This document shows, one piece after another, positions 30,495-42,465 of a stretch of DNA of 64,000 bases. The translations under genes were made by a program, and so were the position numbers. This DNA is from Sepiola atlantica (lineage: Eukaryota; Mollusca; Cephalopoda; Sepiida; Sepiolidae). Where the stretch lies: assembly GCA_963556195.1 (NCBI GenBank), contig OY744520.1, forward strand, positions 155,756,607-155,820,606, given 5' to 3'. The notes beneath the pieces were generated by a model that worked only from the letters and a program-made list of their open reading frames with translations, did no database searches and was not told the DNA's origin. Within the stretch, counting starts at the first letter, position 1, and each line of letters begins with the position of its first letter.

Positions 30495-33215
30495 ACTTAT
30501 TTTCACCCCAAACAAGGCACATACCAACTGATGCGTAAGAGGCTACTTTGGTGGCAGATAAATAGGGGCATCCTTAGTGGAAAAGTATGCAGCGAAATTT
30601 TTGTTCACAATACATTTACATTTATGTATGTTGGTACGGTCGTGGAAACAGAGAGCAGCGAGGGAGTTCAAAAGACAAGCAGTTTGAGAAAAGAAGCTAT
30701 TTGAGCAGAAAGCTTTTCCGGCATTAGGGGACTTCTACAGTGTAGTGGTGAGGTTTTGTTGATTGTCGGAAAGGTCTGAGGTATTGACGTCGAGGGGACA
30801 CACGTGAATCAGGTTCGTCGGCGTTCATTCCACTTAAATACTTATGAAATTAGCACATGTATGCAACATTGCACTGAGACGACAGGACTGAACTTGGTAG
30901 ACATGTGTGAGACATATTAGATTAGAAGTTCTATTTTTCCTTGTCTAAAAGGGAGAGCATAGTGGTTAGTGCACTAGCCATGATGTGGATAACATACTCT
31001 ATTCATGGGCGAATGGTGACCTTGTAAAGATATAGGATGATGTCTGGTGAGAGAACGTTTCTAGCCTGATAGATGGAACCCATCTTCTTTTCAGCAGACT
31101 TGGCTATATCTTCTATGTATTTTCCCGAATTCATGTTAGTTGTTAATGATAGTCCAAGGAGGTTGAAAGGTTGACTCTCAGTTTATTACAATTGTTAAAA
31201 GAGATGTGCTTAGTCTTAGAAGCATTGAATGTGACGATCTATTCTTGGCCCCATTTCATTACAGGCTGGATGTAATTATTTAAGAATTCAGACATTACAT
31301 CTGATATGTGGCCGTTTGCTTTGCATACATGTCAAGAATAAAGGGTATTGTCATCTGGAAATATACATATCTCGGACACAATTTAATGAAAATTAGGAAT
31401 AGGGTACACCCGCATTAATGTCGTTTTGTTTTGATGTACGTCTATCGAGAAAGAACTGGACCTTCTTTTGGATGATGAAGATCATATTATATTAAATATT
31501 CGTCTAGAAATTATGTACGGATATATTCTCATAGGACGACCTTTCTTCCAGATCTTGTCAAAGGATTTGGATATATCAAGCTCTACCGCCCGAACTTTAC
31601 CTGACTTATCCAGAGTATGGTTTATAAGTTTAAAGATTGCCTTAAGGATACCAGATGTACAACGTGAGTGCCTAAATCCGTATTGTTATTCAGTATATGT
31701 TTAGCATTTACGAGGTTGTCGACTACCGTTAGATTGATTAATAATTGAAAGATTTTATCGTACATTTTAGTACGATACTTTTCCGGATCAGTAATCTAAT
31801 CAGACTTCTTGAACACTGATACCACAGATTTCTATCTATCAAGAGAACAAGATTCGGCAAAGCATTTGTTAAAGGATTTGTGAGAATAGAGGAGCAAGTT
31901 CGGCAGAGCATTTCGTTATTACTATAATAGGGACAACATTAGGTCCACATGCTCTGGAGGTGGCATAGGTTTATTTTATTTAATCCAGAGTATGGGTAGA
32001 AGTGATGATAAGATAATCAAGGATGGCTACTGTCAGTAGCGGAAAAGTAGGGAGTGAATGGTTTGTTGAATCAAAAGAATTCAACCTTATCTATTGCATT
32101 GCAAGCGATCTCATGGTATTTTGGTAGTGAAGGAATTGTTGATTGCACATGTTTAACCACACTATTTCAGATTTTCCAAGAATTAACGAGTTCCTAATTT
32201 CTGTGACTCAATGCGTTTTCTAGTCATCCTTGTATACCTACATAAGCTACGGCTATTACACTATTACAATTTTGTTATGCTATACACCTTGAATTATTTG
32301 TAGATGACTTATAGTGGTTGAATCGGCGAAATGTTTGCTGCCTATGCAGAAAAGGACTAGCACAGGTTAAAGTGAATCATTGGGGTCAGTGGGACTTACT
32401 GTAGAATTTCCACATGCTTCTATGATAGAACTGCCCCTATTCTGCTATCTCATGTGCGCACTGTTCGGCAGAGTAAATGAAGGTTTTACGCCATTTGGCG
32501 TCACTGATGTCATCTCTGAAGTATTCACAACCAGCATGTTGGTAGTATGACGTCGTTTTTACAAACAACGCTTCGGATTTGGTCAAAAGTTTAGGGTTAT
32601 ATCAACAATTATCACAAAGTGATCAACGTTCCCAGGTAGGCTATCGGAATCTGTCACACAGGCCCCGGGAGTGTAGTAAGACATAGATCGAGAAGTAAGG
32701 CTTCCTTATCCTCATGATCTGGAAAGCGGCTGGGGAAAGTGACTGTGAAATAGAATGTTCCACAGAAAAACTATATGTGTTGTTAGCAGCTTCCTGTATA
32801 GCTTTAGAAACAAATACAATCTTTGTGGTTGATATTAAACTCCTCAAATACATGGAGTGGCGCGGTCAGATATAAAGAGGGTGTTGTATCTATACTATCA
32901 GAGACATGGTCGAGCAGGGTAGAGTCCTGTGTCGAAGGAGAAAGGTCGAGGAAATATAAGTAATAAACGCTGTGTTGTAAAGTTAATTTAAACCACATGT
33001 AGACCTAATCATCTTATTCGTGCCTATGGGCTATAGGCAAGGGGTCAGTGTTACGTTACCGATATATACTCCGAACCCGTACATATGCTTGTCAGAGTGT
33101 TTACGGCAAAGTGGGAGGTATCCTGGCATGTTAAATCAATTAGATCAGATTGAGGAGTGAAGATTAGTTAGGACAAGGACAGATTGTAAATACCATCATA
33201 ATGTCATCATACTCT
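30495..33215 (-). mobile_element. LINE copy B (Jockey/CR1 superfamily), endonuclease to 3' end
   Basis: Collinear with copy C but on the opposite strand. It begins within the apurinic-like endonuclease (33215) and ends with the shared 3' tail (GTAGCCTCTTACGCATCAGT … CTTGTTTGGGGTGAA, 30560-30510). The length of about 2.7 kb matches copy C. It is heavily mutated. Confidence 0.83.
30940..33215 (-). pseudogene. LINE endonuclease/RT pseudogene (copy B)
   Basis: Endonuclease blocks on the minus strand include MPGYLPLCRKHSDKHMYGFG (near 33140-33080), YFLDLSPSTQDSTLLDHVSD (near 32960-32900), FNINHKDCICF (the 'GDFN-HH-DWL' motif, near 32835) and FPSRFPD. RT blocks include GKVRAVELDISKSFDKIWKK (near 31600-31540) and FPDDNTLYS with its catalytic Asp pair at 31350-31361. 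Thumb and C-terminal blocks include YIEDIAKSAEKKMGSIYQAR and LSPDIILYLYKVTIRP. Many stops and frame changes are present. The endonuclease would nick the target and RT would copy from the nick in an active element. Confidence 0.82.
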
Positions 33216-34862
33216 TTAAACGGATTGATTGTATAAATACATCCCAGTTTACATATTTCGACAAAATCTTTATAAGACGTTTCCTTCGTCGGTTATATAA
33301 AACGTTGTATCACCAATTTCGCCTGTGTGTAGCGTGTAAGCGCGAAATATGGTTTATAGATGTTTCCAGGACTCTTCATAAGGAATTCCACCGAAGAGTC
33401 GGCTGGTCCGTCCATCTTACACGCTTACATTTAAAATAACATTCTTATAAGAACACGTTCATATTGAATGGCCGCGTCTAAATGTAAATGCGCCCACGTA
33501 TCTAAAAAGAAATAAGTACTCTGTCACACGTAAGTGATAATTACCATTTGTTTTGATATGTCACGTTTTGTTTGAAATTACATTTTAATCGGTTTGTCAC
33601 ACATTTGAAATCCGACCTGATTATATTTTATTTTAGCTAAAAATCGATCAACACTAATCATTACGCGCTGTTTTAATGCCAACGTTATCACTCAACGTTT
33701 TCGTTCCGGAATAATTACAAGGATCATTTGACAATGCTTGAACGCTTAAACAACAGAAATATCTCTGATGTATGATTGATGTAAAAATGTGAAAACTGTA
33801 AGGCTTGCAATGAGCTTTGATAAAAAGAAATGACAAAGGGATAACATTATAAAAATTCTGTAAAAGTTTTGATAATTAATCAATGCGGAATCACTTATTT
33901 CTATCGACTACTGGCTGTTCTTCGGATTGATAAAAATTATATTTTTTAACATAAAATCTCAGAGGCCAACGTTATATTCAATGAGAATCATCAGTGCCCC
34001 TAACATTATGATAAAGTTATGAAAAACGTAAAACGTTATAATACATTAGTAAATCTTTTTTCCCGTTTCATAAACCGTTCTACTTCTAAACCGTTTAAAT
34101 AAACTATTAACACTTTTGGCATTTTTATAACTCAATATCTCGCAAACGTTTCATTCTAAAATTAGACATGTTATAATTGCATACAATTGATGAGACGATA
34201 GAGTCATGTAAAATAATCAAATACTTCCACAGATGGAATATCGTTAGCGCATATGGATAATTGCGGTACAGAACACTTTTTCGTGACTTGACAGAATAAA
34301 GATCGACTTTGCCATCTAGTGGGAGGCTTATCTCTTCTCTTCTAAAAACCCTGATTATTCACAGGTGAGGCGTTGTTAGTGTTTCTATACTATATCATCA
34401 TTTGCATGGAATGTGTTCGATTACATTCGACTTTTTGGTTTCTCCTTGTGAAACATACACAGCAAGAAAACATCTTTTTACAACAACGAAAAATGGCTAT
34501 TCTTTGTCACTACAGCAACATTCTAATTGCAAGTTGAATGTTAAAGACATTCTGTGTGACTGTTTCAATGTATATTACAACTTAGTCGTCTTCAAATCCA
34601 GTGTAAACAAATTCTTGGCACGGACCGCCGAATAAGCGATTAAACGCATTTTATACTATTCATCACTATAAGTACTGCAGGGTGTTTCTATATTTTTCGA
34701 CTGATAGTAATTCCGTCTCATAAACATTTATCCTCGAGTTGCTCTCATCAGGACTTATAAGTTGTGTCTCCAATAGTAAAAAAAAATTAAACCAATAACC
34801 CAATAGTACGCGTGTTTTAATGAAACGAAAACGGTTCATATTTTTAGCACTTTTCCACCAAT
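33216..34862. other. No gene seen; one small inverted repeat
   Basis: TAGCGTGTAAG (33337) and CTTACACGCTTA (33416) form an 11-12-bp inverted pair around about 70 bp that includes CGAAATATGG. A minus-strand CTGATGAGAGCAACTC at 34741-34757 lacks the GAAA needed for a hammerhead. No coding similarity. Confidence 0.5.
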
Positions 34863-34863
34863 A

Positions 34864-34928
<65 letters not shown>
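34863..34928. repeat. (TA)n microsatellite
   Basis: About 33 TA units, abutting the next repeat. Confidence 0.95.
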
Positions 34929-34931
<3 letters not shown>

Positions 34932-35573
34932 TAAATATTAAATTGTGTACAAATATGTACTACGTCGTTTCAAGATTATACTCTCATCAGTGTGAGAAAG
35001 CGATGATTTCAAACGGCGAAAAGGCGCGAACCCGGTTCACAGTGTCAACACAGACGCCGCACGATTTAACACTTTCCTCGATGCCATAGAGTATCATCAC
35101 ATGATACGTAATAAATTAAGTGATAATTATGTCAAATACAGCGAGCCATGAAAACCAGACATTTTAAAAGTTTTATACGAACGTAACCGAAAACTTTCTT
35201 TATAGCTTAAGTGAATGTCTGTGTTTTAATATCTCTTAACAGTGCTCGACTTTTAACTTCTTTAATGAGCTTCATAACAATATCTAAAAAATAAATATCA
35301 AATTATGTATACTTACATACGATATCGTTTCAAGCTTATGCCTTAATAAGTGTAGAGAAGTGATAATTTCAGACGGTCACAAAGCGCTTACCCGGTTCAG
35401 AGAGTCAAACCAGCATCCGCACGTTTGAATTATAAGGTGATACGAGGAAATCAAGTTATATTTATGCCAAATACAGCGACTCTAAAAAACAGAAATTATA
35501 AAGGGTTCAACCAACTTATGTTATGAACATATATTTATGCCAATAAAGCTTCATAGAAGCTTCTGCGTTTATC

Positions 35574-35574
<1 letters not shown>
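34929..35574 (-). repeat. Tandemly duplicated repeat with tRNA-like and hammerhead-like parts
   Basis: Two diverged direct copies, about 34929-35280 and 35281-35530. Each shares a CGTTTCAAG…ATCA/AATAAGTGT…AGAAAG block, a CCCGGTTCA tRNA B-box-like block and a TGTCAAATACAGCGA / TGCCAAATACAGCGA block. The minus strand of the first copy has CACTGATGAGAGTATAATCT then TGAAACGACG, but no convincing stem I. Positions 35515-35574 then match a family-A PLE terminus (ATATATTTATGCCAATAAAG). Confidence 0.6.

Positions 35575-35626
<52 letters not shown>
35575..35626. repeat. (TA)n microsatellite
   Basis: About 26 TA units, abutting a family-A-like terminus on its left. Confidence 0.95.
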
Positions 35627-35629
<3 letters not shown>

Positions 35630-37263
35630 GATATCATTTAAGAAATTATGGTACCAATTATCTGTAATGTAATTCAATTACACATGAGTGTGCAGTGACT
35701 CTGTAGCTTTTTACCTGCCTTGTACAAGTGCTAACATGAAGGAAGGCAGCGTACTTATTTTAAAATAAGATCGAACATAAAATAAAATAGAAAAGCAATT
35801 ACAATGGAACGGATACGAAAGTCATATGACACTGTGTGAACGGAAGCTAAAAAAATGGATGGGAAATAATTAGTATCGTTGTCCATTCTATTTGCTAATG
35901 AGACCAACGTAGATATACTTTAAAGACGCAATAGAAATATAAAATTCTAACTGAGAGTTCAGATCATCTGTTCACTTTATATGACGAGTAAATACTCAAT
36001 ATAAGTACTCATCAAGTGGATTTGAGTAAGGTTATCGAAAACACATGTAATTTAACACAGTAATAATTAGATAGAAAGAAAAAAGTAGTACATTTCAAAG
36101 AACTAATGTCGGTTGCAAAGTGGACAATGTCGCGTACTGGCGGTTTTGTTTTTACTTGTTTGATTATTGTCCGCTTTATAGCAAGACATTGTATAACGAT
36201 TTGGTGGCCCTTCATGTGAGTGCCCGATTAACTGAGGAAACAAATAATAGAAAGACAGATACAAGCGAGTCAAAACAACGCAACTTGCTGATTCACACAC
36301 CTTACTTTTGTGAGAAAATGTGTGCGATATTAACAGAAAAGCAACTAACAGTTCTAATTTCGCTTTATTGACCCTAATCTAATTCATCAAAATAAATTAA
36401 GGAAATGGAGTTGTTTTTTAAATATGTATTTGTTGTCATTTCCCCCTGAATGATTTTTAAATACACCTAAAGAACATGTAGATTCTTCAAATAGTTTAGA
36501 AAGTATAACGGCTGAAACGTTGGGAATATTGCAGTAATGCATATTAGTACATATGCGTAATGTATAGATCAATACGTCATATACGAAATACTGTCAAATA
36601 CTAACCGATATAATTAATAACAAAAAAACAAGTCAACAAGACATTACTAATCCTACGTAAAATGTAATTAATCTACGCTTATCTGTCTATAGTGGCTGAA
36701 ACTATATATCTATGGATGCGCTCGGAGTCGCAAGTAATTATGTATTACACCCTTCCCATGCAGTTTATTTAACGAAGGTAATTTTAAGTAGCTTTTATTA
36801 TGAAGCCCCACCCACGAATGAATGTTATTCAACCTCAGATCTTATCAAACCATAGAAATAGTATACATACTTAAACAGATTCACAGGGTTTAACTTGAGT
36901 TTGTTATTTCAAATCCCATGACTATAGTTATATCAGTTTTATTTTCAGATAGTTTTTGTTATGTTACTATGTATTTGAAAGATCTAAAGTGTTTGAGAGT
37001 CTAATTGTTGTCGTTTTAAATGAGTTTATTAAAGATACCTGCACGTAATTCTTTAAAATGTTATTTAATGTAAAATGCACAAAATTATATAGATTTAAAA
37101 GATTTAAGACAAATTTCAATATCTGAGAAATATAAAAGTTTAAATGTAAAGTATCAACATTTTCTCAGCCTATAACTTCAGTTTTCTAATCTCTTTTTTC
37201 ATGCACATTTTAAAATAAAACTGCTTTGATTGTTCATCATTATTTATAAGGACGTCTCTCGTT
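35627..37263. other. No gene seen
   Basis: Anonymous AT-rich sequence with short frames only. Confidence 0.55.
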
Positions 37264-37344
37264 CACTTGTTGTACGTTACAAGTGTTTTACATAAGTCTG
37301 AATCTGTGCTGGAACGATATTCGTCCCAGTACAGATTCAGACTT
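37264..37344. other. Two adjacent hairpins, one with 24-bp arms
   Basis: Hairpin 1: CACTTGT (37264-37270) / ACAAGTG (37279-37285), 8-nt loop. Hairpin 2: 37294-37317 pairs with 37321-37344 over 24 positions with two mismatches, both G·U-compatible, around a 3-nt loop. They lie just upstream of, or at the start of, LINE copy C. Confidence 0.85.
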
Positions 37345-38349
37345 TTATATTTTCGATGTAGAAACTTTTCTCCTGACAAACTCCCCGGATACCTAGCTCT
37401 AAGTTAAACAAACCTTCAATCCTCAATCTCCGCTCACCACTTTGACATGACTAAATACCTCCCTCTCTACCGTAAAGACTATGACAAACATATGCACGGG
37501 CTAGGAGTTTATGTTCAGAACACCCTGACTAAAGAACATCGGGTAGAATCGGATGACCAATACTGCAAGTGCTTTAGATTGACTTCACATCTAAGCGTCA
37601 GTTACTTATGATCTTTATACCGTTCCCTGCTAAACTCTTTCTCTGAAAGCATAGATAGAGCGCTCTCAATTGACTCGAAGTCTAGATACATGTATTTGTA
37701 GATTTTAATGCACACCACCGTGACTGGTTGGGATTCTCCAGATTTACTGACGCAGCCGGCAACTCTACGTATAATTTTTCCTTAGTTCACTCCCTTTCTC
37801 AGACTATCTATTTTCCGACCGGCATCCCCGATAGACCAACAATCCTCACTTCTAGACCTTTTCTTAACCTCAATAACCGAGCTTGTGTGAGCCCACTCGG
37901 GAATGCTGATCATATTGTGCTAATGATTCATATTACCCTAAAAAGTCGTCCAAAATCTGATGAACCGTTCCTCAAAATAACGAGATACTACGAGCAGCTG
38001 ATTTTGAGTCGATCAGAGATCACATAAGCGACGCCCCATGGACGGAAACCTTCTCACTCCCTGCTGCCCTGTGTGCAAATGAATTAACTGAATGTGTCAA
38101 AGCAGGCATTGAACCTATGTCTCCATGCGAAAATTATTTACCAAACCTCACTCTCCCCAATGGTTCACCTCGGAATGTGTAGCTACCATTGCCAGGAGGA
38201 AGCAAGCATTCCGTAAATTCGATCGCCATAAGTCAGCTACTAATAGACATACATTTATAGAGTCAAGAAATAATTGTATGGCCGTGATAGGCGAAGCAAA
38301 TAGAAGGTATACTGAGTTAACAAAAAACGCATCCAGTCACAGACACTAG
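37345..38349 (+). pseudogene. LINE apurinic-like endonuclease domain, broken
   Basis: Blocks in order: MTKYLPLYRKDYDKHMHGLG (near 37447), the SESIDRAL region, a 'DFNAHHRDWLGFSR' motif read across a frame change near 37705-37745, then RFTDAAGNSTYNFSLVHSLS, TGIPDRPT and SPLGNADHIVLMIHI (the conserved 'SDH' block, here ADH). The piece 37728-38027 is open, then 38125-38349 in another frame, giving WFTSECVATIARRKQAFRKF as in LINE linkers. At least three frameshifts are present. The nuclease would nick the target to prime RT. Confidence 0.85.
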
Positions 38350-38431
38350 GTACTCGCGATTTCTGGAAAATCTACAATAGTGTAGTGAACAATGGTCAAT
38401 CAACGATCCCCCACTATTAAACCACAATGAT

Positions 38432-40176
38432 GTGGTTTGCACGGCAACTGATAAGGCTGAACTATTTGCCCAGCGTTTCGCCTCTCACTCAACCTTAGAC
38501 TCAGATAACCACCCCGTCCCCAAATTTTCATTGCGGACCGAACGCACACGTGATAACCTGGTCATCACCGCATTCCAGGTAAGAGACATTATAAAAACAC
38601 TTGACACCTCCAAAGCTTGTGGGCCTTATCTTATACCTTTAATAGTAATAAATAAATGCTCTGCTGAACTGGCCCCTGTCGTCTCCAAACTCTACAATAA
38701 ATGCCTAGCTGAATCTTGCTTCCCCGATAGCTGGAAAATTGCCTCTGGAGTGCCAGTCTATAAGAATTCTGGGAATAGAACTGATCTTCAGAACGACCGC
38801 CCAATCAGTCTACTGCCGATCTTTACAAAAATCTGTAAATTCTTAATCAATCCAGCGATAGTCCGGCACTTAGTTAATTCTACACTTTTTTCTGACCGCC
38901 AGTTTAGATTTAGACAAGCAAACTCTACTGCAGATATCTTAACGGTCATCTCTGAACGCATGTATCATACACTCGACAAGACAGGCGAAGCTAGGGCAGT
39001 AGCGCTTGATATATACAAACCCTTTGACAAGGTATGACATAAAGAGCTTCTCCTGAAAATACGCTCATACTGTATTACTGAGCAATTACTTAATATAATT
39101 AGATCCTTCCTTACCAAAAGAAAGATCCAGGTTGTCCTCAATGGCCGTTCATCTAATCAACATGACATAAATGCTGGTGTACCCCAGAGATCTATCCTTG
39201 GACCCTTGTTGTTCCTGATCTTCATAAACGATCTTTCTGTTGAGATAGAGTCTGAGATTGGTTTATTTGCTGACGACACCACGCTTTACTCCTGTCATGT
39301 TGGCAAAACAGACGCGATCATATCCGAGGCAATGGCTGAATCCTTAGAGAATGACCTCCAGGCTGTAATAGATTGGGGTCATAAATGGTTGATAACTTTT
39401 AATGCCGCAAAGACAAAGCTCCTTTCCTTTAATAACTACAAGAAACCCCTCCAACCACCGATTGTCATGGCAAATAACACCCTAACTGAGAGTTCAACAT
39501 TCAAACTCCTCGGCCTAACCTTCACAGATAACATGAATTGGAACAAATTCATTGAAGACATTGCCAAGACTGCAGCAAAAAAAAGGTTGGCTCCCTCTAC
39601 CGTGTTAGTAAACTCCTCACACCTGACATTATCCTGTATCTTTACAAAGCCAGCATCCGCCCATGCATGGAGTATTGTTGTCACATCTGGGCTGGGGCAT
39701 CATCTACTAGTCTCCCGCTCCTTGACAAATTCCAAAAAAGAGTCGCCAACCTAATAGGTCTCTCACTGTCAACCAAGTTCTAGTCCCTGTCCTATCGCCG
39801 TAATGTAGCATCCTTGTTCTTGTTTTACAAATACTTAAATAGATTATGCTCCGATGAACTTGCTTCTCTGGTGGCCCCTCGACGTAAATTCACTAGAAAA
39901 ACTCGACAATCAGCTAAATCCCATCCATTCACTGTGGATATCCCCAGATACCGGAGAGCCTTCTACTCCAATCGCTTCTTTCCTGGTGCTGCTGGCCTCT
40001 GCAACTCCTTCCCTGCTCCTGTTTCTCCGACGGTACTGACATGCAGAAATTTAAAACTAATGCAAACAGACATCTCGCTGCGCAGCTCTCAATTTAGGTT
40101 GACCCCCCCAAACCTTCTCCCTTTTTTCTCAGTAGCCTCTTACGTCTACAGTTGTGTCCTGGCTTGTTTGGGGTGA
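38432..40176 (+). pseudogene. LINE reverse transcriptase, few inactivating lesions
   Basis: One frame covers 38432-39754, interrupted only by TGA at 39035-39037 where the family has Trp (FDKV-stop-HKELL). Motifs: DTSKACGPYLIPLIVIN, RPISLLPIFTKICKFL, QFRFRQANSTADILTVISER, AVALDIYKPFDKV, GPLLFLIFINDL, and FADD at 39266-39277 with both catalytic aspartates. At the A run 39579-39586 the frame slips; the new frame carries LYKASIRPCMEYCCHIWAG, one TAG at 39781-39783, then RRKFTRKTRQSAKSHPF and RRAFYSNRFFPGAAGLC. The RT core is intact apart from the TGA. Copy A ends and lesions differ, so the copies decayed independently. Confidence 0.9.
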
Positions 40177-40190
40177 ACTGTCTTTTAAAA

Positions 40191-41715
40191 AAGTACTAAT
40201 ATAGTATATGTTTATTCGTTTACATATGTCTGTTTCTGTCCGATTTTTCTTGCTACTCAACTTAAGAGCATTTACTTTGATAGAAAGGATCACATGCAAA
40301 TTGATCTAATTGTATCATATCTATCTTTTTCATTCAAAATGTTTTGTTTTAAGTATGAACACGAATAAAACATATTTAAAACTGCGGTTTCAATGAGATT
40401 TAAATCTAACGCAAATAATCCTAAATTATACAAAAACTAAATGAATAAGGTAATTGTCAACATGCTAAGTACCTCGAATAAAGAACATACTTTGGAAAAT
40501 TAAAACGTCAAAGAGCATAACTTTAAAAGGTAAAACTGTACAATTTTTATCATGATATTATGTTTTGTATTACTTTGAACGATTGTTCAGATCAGATCTC
40601 TCTCAAATGCTTATAGGGCCACGAGTTTCTCAGTAATACAAACCTGTTCATATAAGAGTATTTTTGAATAGCTTTGTTCTATGAAAGAACAGCGTTAGCC
40701 ATTTGCTTTTATTATTTCATCAGGTGTGCATCGTTGTGTGGTACTAATAAACCATTTGTAACTATCGATGGGAAATCTTTTTGACCCCATCTGATGGGCT
40801 GTGATCTTCACATCCGCCGAAAGTAACAGTCGTTTATCATCGATACGATGTTGGTAGTTTGCTCACTAGATTTTAAAGTCTAGTTATAAATGTGTTCGTG
40901 GTGGTGATGTGCTTTTCCCTTTTCTGTTATTTTATAATAATAGAAACAAATAAAAAAAAATGAAATACTTGCCCAAGGGCATCATGTTCTTTAACGTTAT
41001 ATTCTTACACATGACTGCTTACCATCGCTCGCTTCGAAATAGACGTCCAAACCTAACTAGATCACCTCTCACTTCGGAGTCCATGTCCATGGCGTCATAT
41101 GCTCACATAGCCCTAGTTCTTGTTGAACCTCTGATGAAAGTTTCCCTTTCTCTGCTAAAACTAACTTGATATGGAAAATAACGTTTCTTCACAGGATTGG
41201 TACCACACTTGTCCCATATTGTCAAGTCGCTTGATACAAAAAAGAACTAATATCAGTAGCAATGAGACGATCATTCCACTTTACATTAACAAATATCACT
41301 TAATGTCTGTCGTACGATGGAAATATTATTCATGTATAAACTTTGCTATGAATACACTAGAACATATTTCTTAATGATGTATGTATATAATCTGCGTATT
41401 TTAGTGAGGAAATTTAAAGATTTCGAATGCAAAACACGATCAATCCACTGTGTAAAAATTAGGACTTTAAACAATATATGAACAAACATATCAAATCTAG
41501 ATTAAAACTAACAACTTATTTCAATGGAAAGCAATGCCTATACACCATTATGTAAAACATGATTTGAGGGTGTGGGCAAGTGTTAAATAAACCAGCTTTT
41601 GTTGTGAAAACTTCACAATTTTAAAAATGCCGTTTATCGTGTTTTGCATACGAACTTGTCAGTTATATTTTAAACTCTAATGTGACAGAATAGAAAAAAT
41701 CGTGTCTGATCGACA
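40191..41715. other. No gene seen
   Basis: AT-rich sequence. Small frames at 40960-41374 show no domain. CTGATGA at 41130-41136 lacks the rest of a hammerhead. Confidence 0.55.
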
Positions 41716-41725
41716 TACTTAGATA

Positions 41726-41756
<31 letters not shown>

Positions 41757-41846
41757 ATACATATTTATATATATACATATATATATATACACATATATAT
41801 ATATACATATTTATATATATACATATATATATATACATATATATAC

Positions 41847-41877
<31 letters not shown>

Positions 41878-41959
41878 CATATATGTATATACATATATAT
41901 ATACATATTTATATATATACATATATATATACATATATATACATATATATACATATATG

Positions 41960-42027
<68 letters not shown>
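41716..42027. repeat. Long compound TA/TACA array
   Basis: Over 300 bp of TA tracts interrupted regularly by single C or T substitutions (TATATACATATATATA, ATTTATATATACATAT). Open on both strands for over 100 codons of alternating Tyr and Ile, which is meaningless. Confidence 0.95.
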
Positions 42028-42031
<4 letters not shown>

Positions 42032-42284
42032 TTAACGTATCTGAAAAGATAAAAATAATTCGGTTTAATAACTGGTAATGTCAGTGCGTTATTTGTTAAA
42101 GTGATATAATTTCGAAATATTGAATCGAATATGTCAAGTTAAAATTGGATCTATTGACGTCATTTATGTAATGCTGTTATGACAATAGAAACTGACAATT
42201 TCACCGAAGCCATGGGTAAAATAAAAACTGGTGTTCAATTGAGCATGCACAATTTATCCTTTACGATATTAATTTTATGAATTT
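42028..42284. other. No gene seen
   Basis: Spacer. Confidence 0.5.
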
Positions 42285-42465
42285 TCGTTTTACTTTTATT
42301 AATCCCAGACAATGCATATTGCCACTGATGCGTAAGTGGCTACAGTGATAAGAGTCAGCTTTATAGGGGATACCTGAATGCGGAGCAATATGTTTGTACA
42401 CATTATATTTAAATTTATGTGTGTTGGTACTTCGGGGGAACACGGAAAAGGGGATTCCAAAGGCA
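42285..42465 (-). mobile_element. LINE copy D, 3'-end fragment only
   Basis: The minus strand matches the 3' end of LINE copy B (30495-30690): CATAAATTTAAATATAATGT, TGTACAAACATATTGC, ATCCCCTATAAAGC, GTAGCCACTTACGCATCAGT and GCATTGTCTGGGATTAATAA. The coding region is absent, so this is a very short 5'-truncated insertion. Confidence 0.75.

Larger units (their letters stand above)
37345..40190 (+). mobile_element. LINE copy C (Jockey/CR1 superfamily), near-complete second ORF
   Basis: Endonuclease, RT and C-terminal region in order, then the 3' tail TCAGTAGCCTCTTACGTCTA … CTTGTTTGGGGTGAA. No separate ORF1 is seen upstream. It is the best-preserved of four copies in the window (A 7190, B 30495, D 42285). 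I saw no clear target-site duplication or poly-A tail. Confidence 0.9.

Noticed and set aside
30950..30990. tRNA-like GAGCATAGTGGTTAGTGCAC on plus
   Set aside because: The minus strand aligns with the LINE protein block ASALTTMLSLLDK, and no B box follows at tRNA distance.
34735..34765. Minus-strand CTGATGAGAGCAACTC as a hammerhead
   Set aside because: Stem II is possible but GAGGA replaces GAAA and stem I cannot form.
40710..40730. Minus-strand CTGATGA
   Set aside because: No GAAA, stem II or stem III follows. CTGATGA at 41130 and 61268 (plus) fail for the same reason.
41719..42052. Open frames of over 100 codons on both strands
   Set aside because: They are Tyr/Ile alternations read from TA repeats. 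The same applies to frames over 46936-47311, 28034-28211, 23640-23700 and other (TA)n arrays.
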